Below the pieces are notes generated by a model. It was not told the DNA's origin and searched no databases. It saw only the letters and a program-made list of their open reading frames with translations. Source: Dimorphilus gyrociliatus (Eukaryota; Annelida; Polychaeta; Dinophilidae). Taken from it: a DNA stretch of 64,000 nucleotides. The stretch covers positions 1,371,501 through 1,435,500 of the forward strand of contig CAJFCJ010000001.1 of assembly GCA_904063045.1 (NCBI GenBank), given 5' to 3'. Positions 50,347 to 61,200 of the stretch are shown here, piece after piece. Every line of letters begins with the position of its first letter. Position 1 is the first letter of the stretch. A program made the translations under genes and the position numbers.

Positions 50347-51157
50347 GTTTGTTATTCTTGGTAGCTATGACGACTGGTACTGAAATTTATAAGGTTAGTT
50401 CTTGAGAAGGAACCCAACAAATATAGGAAAAACACTCCGCCTAAAATACAGTCTGTTTTCTATTAAAAGCTTTATTAGCTGATTAAATGAAAAGTAGATA
50501 ATTTCCGGCGTTTAACTAAAAAGTTAAACTAATTAAAAATAAACTATCTTTTTAAAGCTTGTTTTCTTATATAATATAAATGTTAATTGATAGCAAATAG
50601 TGAAAAAGTGATAAATTATTATCAGATTATTAATTTAATCCAATTTTTCATTAAAATATTACTTTATATTTCTGTTAAATACATTAATTATCTGTCGGAA
50701 TATTTAAAATTTTGGCGAATAGTTTTAAATGAATACTTTTTCTCTTTAATATTCTTTTAATTATATAGGTAAACAGAGGCGAGGAGCTTAATCATATAAT
50801 AAATCTTTGTATTGGATTTTGTGATAAATTTTCTAAAGAAGTACTCTTAACGAAGAAGAAATAGAAACTAAAATGAAAAACAAACTAATCAGGGAGCATT
50901 TAGTTTTAATTTTGTGACAAAATGCATAACAATGGCAAACATATTTACTATTTATTATAAAGTACTATCTTAAATACTATCTTAAATATGTTTAATTTAC
51001 ATATATTTATTATATTTAATAACCTTTGTGTACATTATATTTTCACATAACATATGATCCCAAAAACAGCAGACGATTGGCTCATCTCTTTCACTTTTAT
51101 GCCATGGTCAAACAATCATTCAGAGTACTGGCATAAAGCAATTCTTTTGAGATCAAT
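50347..51157. promoter_or_regulatory. divergent intergenic region MDH1B / IKK
   Basis: About 810 bp of very AT-rich DNA between divergent start codons. No exon or structured element recognised. Should contain both promoters. Confidence 0.45.
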
Positions 51158-54049
51158 ATGGCTCCAGGAGAATGGGAGTTCATAGAGGAATTAGGAAGAG
51201 GAGCTTTCGGTGCGGTCTTTCTTTTTCAAGAGAGTGAAACTAAAAATGCTTTGGCCGTAAAAGTATGTGTACATTCAACTGTTCATCCGAAAATGAAAGA
51301 AAGATGGGAACATGAAATTAGAACTCTCTTAGAGCTTGATCATTCCAATGTTGTGAAAGCAGTAGAGCTTCCAGATTTAATAAAAGAAAGATTTGCGACT
51401 TCAGCTGTTCAACCCCTTTGTATGGAATACTGTGAGAAAGGGAATTTGAGGTAAAATTTTTGTCATAAGCCTCTTTTATTGAAGTTATTAATGTTGTCAT
51501 GTCTTATAGAACCTATTTAAAGAAATGTACTTTAGGATCAAAAATGAAAGAAGAAGAAGTAATTCACTTAACTCGAGATATTGGATCTGCTATTACATAT
51601 TTACATAGTAAAGGGATAGCTCATCGGGATATTAAACCAGATAATATTGTCTTAAAAGGGAAGAATACCACAAAAAATGAACCATACTTGTTCAAACTTA
51701 TTGATTTAGGATTTGCAAAAGAAGTTGGAATGAACGAAGGAGTTCATTCAAGAGTAGGAACGCCTAAATACCTCCCTCCTGAAATATCCGAAACAAAAAG
51801 AAAATGTAAATATTCGACTAGAGTTGACTACTGGAGTTATGGATGTGTTATCTTTGAAGTTATAACAGGATCTCTTCCATTTTTAAAAAGTGACATAAGA
51901 GCAAAAAGTGACAAACATATTTGCTCTCGTTCAGATCTAAACGGTTGTTCTGTTTTCGAAGAGACTATAAAATCTAGATATTTTCCCAACTATTGTTACC
52001 CGTAAGTTATTTTTCTATTTAGATCGTTTAAAACGTCAATTTATTCAATTGTTTAAAAAGGTGGGCAATTGAACACCTGGAAAATATGTTAAGATTACTC
52101 CTACGGGCAGAAGAATCTAATCGAGGAGGCAAGGCGTACGTTAATGATTCTTACGAGTGGATGGAGGAATTAGACATATTATCCAATTATATTAGAATAT
52201 ATTTACTTGATATTTGTACTATGAAAGAATTTTCCTACGGCTTTCCAGCTAACGCAAAAATGAATGATATTATTGATAAAATACAAGAGGATATTTCGGC
52301 CATTGTTGGTAGTAAATTCGAAATAATTGATGTAACCGGCTGTCTAATAACTAAAGAAAGAGACTTTTCATTCTATACTGTAAATATATTTGCAATATAA
52401 TAATAATGTTGATTTTTACTGTCTAAATAATCTTTCATTTCAGAAAGATAATAAAACATATTGCAATTGGTTTCTATCTTATGAAATACGTACAAAGTTT
52501 AGACCAAATACTCCTGAAATACCGGAACATCTTGGAAAAATCATCAAATCACCATCTGCCTATCGACCTACAGAAGTAAGTTATTTATTATTAAACAACT
52601 TAATCGTTATCAATTTTAACTCTAATTCTAATAAAGGAAATTAAACTGGCGTGGCAGCAAAGTATCTATTTTTGCAATTGTTTGCAGTTAAAATGCAATA
52701 GGATGTGTGACGGAATAGTCGTCTATATGTAAGTTATATAAATATAATATATACTTTAATACTTAGTTTAATAACTACTTTTTAGAAAAAGCCTTGAAAT
52801 GAAGAGACTGAAATTAATTGAAGGTTACAAACTATTGGATGACATAGCTCTAGAGTTCAAAGGCTTTAGAACACTTTACGAAATTAGGTTAGTTAATCAT
52901 TTTACAATATGTCTATTTGTAATTCTTTGTTTTTTTTATAGTTATAAAGCTGATTTAAAGCATTTAGAAAAGTTTGTTAAAGTCAATGAAAGAAGACGTT
53001 TAGGTTTTAATCTAATATATTCTGAATTAATTAATTAATACATAATTAATTATTTATTTTATAGAATTTCTTAAAGCTCAAGAAAAATGGTCTGATGGGT
53101 TTAAATATAATTTTGATATTATTGACAAATGTATCAAGGTAATAATATTATTAATTCAGTTGTAACAGATAATTATTTTTATGTCTATTTTTAGAAACTT
53201 GAAATATTTCGCAAGGAAAAGAATGTAAAGTTAAATAAAATGAAAGAGAAAATTAACGAATTAGCTATCCGATATACGTCAATACCAAAGAAGACAAAAT
53301 AGTAAGAGATATTAGTTATATAATGTACATTTTATAGTGTAATTGTTAAATTTTTATTATCCTTTTATCTTATAGCTTTTACGCGGAGGAAGTATCGAAA
53401 AAATTCCAAGAATTGAAAGTTATGGATTTTACAACTAATGCCAAGAATTTAGTTGATATTTTCGAAAAACCTAAAGAAAATTTCAATGCTTTATTAAAAG
53501 CTTTTAGAAATTTTGCCATCTCGTTAGTGATTGTTTACTTTATATTAATATATATTTCAATTCTTATTATTCTATAAAATTTTCTCTACTAATTATAGCA
53601 AAGATAAAAACGATATCTCAAAAGAACTCTCATCAAATCAAAAGTTATTACAAAATGAATATAATCATATTCAACAAGTTATGGAACTAATGCGTCAAGA
53701 GCAAGAAAATAGACAATTCAACATCTGGCAACTTATGGAATCTTCTGTATAACATTTTATAATTTTTATTTTACTTTCTTTTCTCTTAATTCGACTTTTT
53801 GTCTTTTTTTTATAGGATAATCCATTACCATTAATGTATCCTGATTTAGATGATGAAGAAAGGAGTTTACAACATTTTGAGGAAAGTCTAAAACGCAGCG
53901 AAATAGAGTAAGAATTATAATAATAATTTTTCGTCTGTAAATTTAAAACGTTTCGATTTATCTGCAACAACAGACTCGAGTCATTAGGAAAATCATTAAA
54001 TTATGAATCATTGAAGCCTACGACAGACTGGAGTTTCTTGAATGAGTAA
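51158..54049 (+). CDS. IKK alpha/beta-like I-kappa-B kinase
   Basis: Ser/Thr kinase of NF-kappa-B signalling. About 13 exons give roughly 700 residues (human IKK-beta 756). Kinase: 'IEELGRGAFGAVFLFQ' (Gly loop), 'ALAVKVC' (Lys), 'EHEIRTLLELDHSNVV', 'GIAHRDIKPDNIVLK' (HRD), 'LIDLGFAKEVG' (DLG), 'RVGTPKYLPPEI'. The activation loop reads 'NEGVHSRVGT' against human QGSLCTSFVGT: the second phosphoserine (Ser181 position) is kept, the first (Ser177 position) is Glu. A ubiquitin-like region and a helical scaffold/dimerisation region follow, much diverged. The protein ends 'TTDWSFLNE', a clear NEMO-binding motif (human LDWSWL). The NEMO-binding motif favours IKK-alpha/beta over TBK1/IKK-epsilon. Several small downstream exons were joined by eye. 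Confidence 0.85.
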
Positions 54050-54399
54050 TATTACTGCTTCAATTGATTATATTAATTTATTTTTAAACTTTACTTGATT
54101 TTAATATTCAATTTTATGACAATATAGAATATTTTATATAAAACAATTTTTCTTCAATTTGTAAAATATTATTTGAATGTTTATATTTTGTACATAAAAG
54201 TATAGGTAATAAATCAATACTTTCAAAGTATATTAACAATATGCATCTGAAACGAAACTTTACAATCAGTTAACGAAAATACATCGGCCAAGTTATATCT
54301 TATGATTTTCATAACGTAGCTTCATAGGGAACAACATAAATTGTTGTTCTATTTTCATTAAATGATTAGGCAATTGCCTTCCTTTTTTCGGGAAGGCGT
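54050..54399. other. convergent 3' flanks of IKK and SELENOK
   Basis: 350 bp with no protein-coding exon. The 54318-54362 part carries the SECIS-like hairpin for SELENOK on the minus strand; the rest is AT-rich 3' UTR. Confidence 0.6.
54318..54362 (-). promoter_or_regulatory. candidate SECIS element in the SELENOK 3' UTR
   Basis: On the minus strand, ATGA (54355-54358) and TGAA (54321-54324) flank a hairpin of 12 and 11 nt sides containing the pair AACAAC/GTTGTT, with an apical loop that begins AA. This is the SECIS layout (ATGA quartet, about 12-nt helix, AA in the loop, GA on the 3' side). It lies 42-80 nt after the stop codon. Helix I below the quartet is weak by eye. Confidence 0.6.
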
Positions 54400-55042
54400 T
54401 TACCTTCCTCATCCACCGCCAGCCATTGGAGGAGGTGACGGACTGTTTGAACTTCCTCCAAAACCTCCCATACGTCTTCTAGGGCCTCCGCCGCCTCCGC
54501 TGCAAATATAAAATTACAAATATATATGATATATGTACAATTTTTCTATTCTAATCATATAAATAAGAAGATTAATGCTGTTTAAGATATTTAAATAAAT
54601 AGAATATCTTACCCTCCCCATCGATCACCCCTTGAATTTGAACTGGATGAAGCTCTTGTTTTTGAGTCGCCGGGCTAAATTATGAAATAAATGAAAAAAA
54701 TCAATCATTTTTGTTGACCTTCTGTTGATTATTGAAAACAAACCATAAATAAACTCCTGAAGCTGTTAATAAAATGAAATATTTTAATCATTTCATTATA
54801 CAAGTTGAAAGTTATGTTTACTTACAATAGGAATACGAAATCAATGATTCCCCAGAATGTATCCGTTATAATAGATAATCCCCATCTTGGTTTACTATCG
54901 AGAATTTGACCTTAAATAGAGATGATTAGATGTATAATGATTAAAACTAACATAAAATTTTATTTCAGAATATTTTAAACATTCTTTTATACAAAATAAA
55001 GCTGTGATTGACATTTCTCTTACCTCCCGAGACGTATACCAT
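54400..55042 (-). CDS. SELENOK: SELENOK, selenoprotein K
   Basis: ER-membrane selenoprotein that cooperates with DHHC6 and ERAD factors. Exons 55024-55042, 54836-54910, 54744-54762, 54613-54674 and 54400-54499 give about 91 residues. 'MVYVSGGQILDSKPRWGLS' followed by 'IITDTFWGIIDFVFLFF' (membrane helix) matches SELENOK. The Gly/Arg/Pro/Ser-rich tail has 'PRRRMGG' and 'SPSPPPMAGGG', then an in-frame TGA (54409-54411) read as selenocysteine, Gly, Arg and the true stop TAA (54400-54402), exactly like human GGUGR. Conventional gene callers would stop at the TGA and lose only three residues. Two exons are 19 bp each. Confidence 0.93.
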
Positions 55043-55876
55043 GCTGATGAATCTGAAATTGCTTAACGATGACGTTGTTTATATTCGGTTTCCGGAAGCG
55101 AGTTATTATTCTATTTTCGCCTTTTCAACCTAAAGATTTTTTTTAAATTTGTAGGAGTTTTATAAAAAAAATTAAAAATATAGTATTGAAATTTTAAATT
55201 ATACGTAAATAACTCCATTAATTCGAATCAACTATTTTTGAATGGGCGATAATATAGTGTTTTAGAACTCCAAATATATTACAACAGAATACTCCATAAA
55301 ATGGGACTAATCAAATAATATTTTGTTCCTATTATAAAAAATAGTCGTATCTCTTTTAGAAAGATATTACCACGAAAGCTAAATTCATAATAGATTGTTC
55401 GTCTACAAGCTTTTCGCAATTATCTTGCTTTCCCTCTGCCTTATTATCGGCACACATTGTCGGAATAGCTAAGTAACTTGCTTGAAAATCTTATTTATAT
55501 CCGACTGGTTTTTGCATCAAATAAATCACCTATTCAGTTATATACTAGCTTCATACTTCGGGTAATTTTGCAATTGTCAATTGGTTTTTCTTTATCTTTA
55601 TCTTCGGCATTAGTTTTTTTTTCTACATTTACTATATGGTGCCCCCTACCTTCTTCACTTTCTCATTTTTTTATTTTTATTGTTTAACATTCCGCTGTAT
55701 ATAGAAACGGCAGATAAAGTCTCGAAATTTCGAATAATAGAGAATTATATTTCTTTGTAATGAAAATAGTTTTAAACTAAGACACGTGATACGTTGTCAA
55801 GACTACATCGTAAACAAGGCCTTCACCTTAGAAAACAGGCATCTCGGCAATATTTCAATTTAATATTCAGCTAGAT
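55043..55876. promoter_or_regulatory. divergent intergenic region SELENOK / DNAAF1
   Basis: About 830 bp without a supported exon between divergent start codons. Includes a 69-codon frame at 55478-55687 that looks like low-complexity shadow sequence. Promoters for both genes inferred. Confidence 0.4.
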
Positions 55877-57944
55877 ATGGATGTTAAAGAAGGTTTAATT
55901 ATCGAAGATATAACCGAGAATACGGATGGTAATAAAATGGAAGTTCTGAAAGAAATTCAGAGTAAAAATATTGAAGATTCAACTGAAAAGAAGATTGAAC
56001 ACGATTCAGAGAAAGAGAATGTCGAAAAGAATTCCTTAGAGAAAATACGAGAACAAAAAGAAAATTCTGGACTTCCTCGGTATAGTATAAGAAATATTTG
56101 TATATTGACAAGTTATTATAATTATTGACAACATTTTTATCGTACAGATTGACAAAAGAAGTACTTAAGAAGCATTGTAAAGACAAGAAATTATATATAA
56201 CACCATATTTGAATGATACGTTGTATCTTCATTACATGGGTAATTATTCATCCAATATACGATTTGTTTAAATAGTAAATATAATTTAATATACATAAAA
56301 GGTATTGGAAAAATTGAAAATCTGGAAGAATACACTGGTCTAAGATCTTTATGGTTAGAATCAAATGGCATAAAAAGAATAGAGAATCTTGATAAACAAA
56401 CAGAACTAAGATGTTTATTCCTACATCAGAATCTTATTTCTAAAATTGAAAATGTAGATCATCTAATACATTTGGATACTTTAAATCTCAGTAATAATTT
56501 CATTAAAAAAATAGAGAATTTAAGTAAGTTATTATCAATATTTTCTGTTATTCCTTTATTAAGATTGTTCTTGAATAATTTAGGAAATCTACCAGCTTTA
56601 AAAACTTTAAATATAACTCATAACAATATCCAAACTGCTGAGGATATTGAAGAGCTTATGCATTGCGAACAATTATCATGTATTGATATGGCTCATAATA
56701 AAATTGACGATCCTGAAATCGTGAACGTCTTTGGAAGTATGAAATCATTGGTAAACTATTACTATATTTTATTAATAAATATTAACATAATATCTCTTTT
56801 ATCTTCCGTAGAGAGTACTGATTCTTAGAGGTAATCCAGTTTTAAGAGATATATCCAATTGTCGTAAAACGTTAATTTTGAAAATCGTAAGTTTTTCTAT
56901 ATTATTACTAATTTGTTTTTAATTTTAATAATGTCAAAATAGGCTGATCTTCAACACTTGGATGATAGGCCAGTTTTTCCAAAGGAAAGAGCTTGCACAG
57001 AAGCTTGGGCTGCTGGTGGAAGAGAAGCTGAAAAAGCTGAGAGAGAAAGGTGGAATCAAGAGGAGAGGGATCGTATTATGAGGAGTGTAAATGGTAGATA
57101 AGAATTATATATATATCTTTAGGTGGACTGTTTATATATATATATTTTATCATTTCTTTAGCGTTGAGACCTAGAAATTGGGATAAAGACGAAACTTCGA
57201 ATATCGATACTGAAACTGATACTCAAGCAGAAGAACAACAAGAAGAGTCTACTAAACTACAAATAATAGACGTTACGGAAACTGAAGAACCTGTTGAGAA
57301 AAAAGAAACCAATTCTGTTGCCAAATCTGCAGCGGTGGATAGTAAGAAGGTCTTTGATATCCTCAAGAAGGAGAACAAAGTCCAGGAAGAGAAAGAAGTG
57401 GATATTCCATTTATTACTACACAGAAATCGAAACAGACTAATAGTATATTCTCGACTGAAGTACCTGAAAGTGATTCATCTGATAATTTCCTCATGAAAG
57501 AATCGAATGATATCTCAGGGGATAGGCTCTTTTATAAACGTGACACAACTAAGAAAACGCAAGGAATTCTTATTGAAGATATCACCAATGTAAGTATAAA
57601 ACTTGTATATAAATTATAAGAAACGTTGAATTTTTAATGAGTTTACTCTGTTTTAGGACGATGACTGCCCTCCTTTAGAGACTGTTACCTTTGATGAAGA
57701 ACTCAACAATGGAAATCTACAATTCGTACCACCAAATCCAGTTCATGTAGAAAGTGATGGAATTAGGTCATACGTTGATCAGAGCGTTGATGAAAAAATC
57801 CTTAATGATAGTACGCAATATTCTCGTCAAAATGCTAAAACCAGAGAAATAAGGGAAATGGAAAAGGAATCGGCGAATTTGACCAAAGAAGACAAAATTC
57901 GTCAATTGGCGGAGAGAGGCGGTTCAACAAACTCAAAGAAATAG
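55877..57944 (+). CDS. DNAAF1: DNAAF1 (LRRC50/ODA7), dynein axonemal assembly factor 1
   Basis: Cytoplasmic leucine-rich-repeat protein needed to preassemble dynein arms for motile cilia. About 8 exons from 55877 to 57944. The N-terminal 70 residues are Glu/Lys-rich; '[11 protein letters not shown]'-like '[19 protein letters not shown]' then opens the conserved part. SDS22-type repeats follow: '[17 protein letters not shown]', '[17 protein letters not shown]', '[17 protein letters not shown]', '[17 protein letters not shown]', then the LRR cap '[17 protein letters not shown]' and the family motif '[20 protein letters not shown]'. The C-terminal third is acidic and disordered. The stop is 294 bp from the stop of the convergent dynein heavy chain. 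Confidence 0.94.
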
Positions 57945-58238
57945 AAAAATGAGTAAAATTGATAAAGGAATAAAAAGGAATAATTAACTTGTGAACCAAT
58001 TTCTTAATAGTTTATTTAATTAATTAATAATGTAAATATTAGTATAATAAACTTATTTTTTGTCATAAATTTTAATAAATGATAGAGTTTTATTGCAATA
58101 GTTTACTATATTTTGACAGTATGACTTTACTTTATAAAATGTAATGAATACATTAATAATAATAAGTTTATGAATATTCAAAAGTTTCTTTTTTCTTATT
58201 CTTTAAAATAGTGTAAAAAGATTTTGAGAAAGAGCGTG
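57945..58238. other. convergent 3' flanks of DNAAF1 and the dynein gene
   Basis: AT-rich spacer with AATAAA-like signals on both strands (for example 'ataataaac' near 58043). No coding region. Confidence 0.6.
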
Positions 58239-61200
58239 TTAATCATCTAATTGACACAGCATGGCGCATCCTCGCTTTATCCAGTGTTGTACAGGTTTTT
58301 CGGTCGGTAATAATATTGATACAACATAGTTTGTTGAATGTCCAGTTGTCGATAAGGTTCCTTTTCTTTCGCTAGTTTTATAAACTGGACATGTGTATCT
58401 GGACGAACCTTCGTCAATATCTGATCTCTTCGCCGGCTTGAGCCAAATGATTGGTATGGCATCATATAAAACTTTTGGATTTTGCTCATTTAAGACGCCT
58501 TTTTTCTTATCCCATCGTGCTCCATCTAAGAATAAACCGTGAATATAGGCTCCGTCGGATGGACTATCGTCACTTTGTTCTTTAGGTAGAACCTCAAAAT
58601 CGAATCCCAGGAGATCAATCGGTATTTTGTATTTTCTAGCATAGTTTTGCATTACACCAGTCAAGAAAGCTTGGGTAAAGTAGAATCCCGAAACCCAAAA
58701 TACATGGGGTTTACCGTTATCGTACCATTTTTGTAAGAAGCTTAAACGTTCCAGGTAATCGTTTACATAAGAACCTAAAGGTTTTAATGATGGATAAGAT
58801 CTCTTAGCCCAAATAGCAGGTATTTTACCAATGAGTAACGATTGGGCAAGTGCTTCGAGATCTGAGTTCATAACAACCAAACCTTTTATTGCTTTTTGAA
58901 GGTTTTGTAAACTAGTTCTAATTATAACCATTAGTTTATTAAATCTTTCCATTTCCTGTACTAATACTGTATTCATGGATTCTTCATAGGTTACTGGAAA
59001 TTTCTGCTGAGCTTCCTCTAAATCAAAATCCTTCGGTAATTTCGACAAAATATCCGAAGCTATCTGATGTAGAGCCTCGTCAGATTTTCCCGCCCCTCCT
59101 GTGCTACCTCCTCCGAGCGTTAATAGCACATTATCGAATAGTTGTTTAGTTTCGGATAAATCCTTTGAAATATCGACGTTATCGTGCATGCCGAAAACCT
59201 CAGGAGTTTGAGTTTGGGGTAGATTCTGAATAAATTCCAAATACTCTTCGTAAGTTCCTTTTGGTGGAACATAGTATAAGCCAGAGGCGGAAAGTTTGTG
59301 CTTGGCTTCTTCTACAACTTTGTCATTGTAGAAATCAGCTAGAATAGTCATAAGAGTTCTTCTATCTCGATCATCTGTTACTCTTCCACCGTAGTTGCAT
59401 TCTCCAGTTAAGTATGTGATAGCATCGTACGGTACATCATCATATTCGTTTATGAACATTTGCAGTTGTCTTACAGATATTCGTAAGTCTGACTCGTTGA
59501 AACCGTATGGGATATTCCAACCCAAAGGACCGAATTTACGACGCTCTTGAACCAGAGCATGGAAAAAGCATAATGCGTATAGTAATTTCTCAAATGTTCC
59601 CTCCTTTCCTTTGCAATTTTGGAAGAATTCCTCGTCTGAAATTGGATCATTCAAGTAGGACTGTAAAAGATTCTGACGAAGTCCAGTTGGAGGTTCATTT
59701 GTCATTTTGACACCGTTCTGAAGGACTGTTACAGGAAACTTGTCACTTGGATAGCTTGTGAGCCATAATCTGTTAAGGAAATGATTAATTTACACATACA
59801 AGCTGTAAGAGGAAACAAGAGTTGGAAACAAACCTAAAATCTGGATGGGTATTTTCTGGTGTAAAATCCTCACAGATTTTCTCCATAGCTGTCATCCATG
59901 AGACTGCCAAATGACAGTTTTGCAGGAGAACCCAAGTTCCTTCTTGTTTCGCTGTTTGAATCATTTTTGCAGCAATGGGACCTTGACCCTGACCTAAAGA
60001 AATACTGTTAAATTTGTTGCCGCCAAAACCTTTATCCTCGGCGAATTTTAAGAGAGCCATTGTTGGATCAGCACCAGGTGAAAGAACAAAGATGAGAGGA
60101 GCGCAACAATTTGAGTCGGCGTAAGATTTTGTTAAATCAAACGGAGGAGGTTCAATAAACATTTGACCCAATTTATCCTTAACAAAATTAGCTACAGCAG
60201 GTATAACTTTATCAGGTCTAACGCAGCGAAGGACTATAAGCTTTTGGAATGGAGTCAATTTTTGCCAAGGTGGAGGCAATTCAGCTTTATGAGGAGCTTT
60301 GTCATCGTAGTACATCCTCCAAAGAGCTACATCTTTCACAAATTGTTGTCTACATAAATAGAAAGAAGCACTTAGAATAGACATTATATAAAAGTTGTAG
60401 TTCCTTACTTGAATCCTTTGAATGATGGTAGATCACTCATTCTACAAATTTCATCCCATGATTTATCTATTAACCAAGAAGGATCGGGATTAGGATCTTT
60501 GTTTTCCAATCCTATTCCTCCAGTTAGGAAGAACATAAACTCTGCCATATCTAATTCTTTCCTTGCCCTTTATTATTAGAATAATATCGTTATTATTTAC
60601 GTAAAGAGCAATACATTGTAGTAAAAAAATCGTCAATAAAAGCTAAGAAAGCGATGTGCAAGCAAGCAAACAAACAAACAACAGTCAAACTGTTATAATA
60701 AAAATAGTAAACCATGATTAAGTGTTTTTTTTTTAACTAAGAAAGAAATATCATGCCAAACAATAGGGAGAGAATATGCAAACTAATTAAAAAAATATGG
60801 TGCATTTTGGTGATTGTGGGATATTTAAAAATACAAAACAAACTGCAAACTGGCCAAAAAAAAGGTGCTAATTGCGTTTCTTTTTGTTGTGTTCAAACTA
60901 TCACACAAACTCACAGTATAACTTGAGAACAAAGAACCAGTGAAAACAATAGTTTGTCTCGTTCGAACAAGGATCGACAAACATTAGAATAAAGGTTGTA
61001 AGTAAAATGTTCTGATAGATGACGAAGTCGTTTAGCAACATTTTTAGATGGATTGCTGAAAAAATAGTGAAATATTGAAATCTTGTCCCGTTTTTCCCGT
61101 CTCTAGGAGCCTGTTTAACCTTGACCTATAAGCTTAACTTTAACTACTTCTCTATATATACTTTATCAACGGAAATCTTACAGTAGGAATTTAATACACA

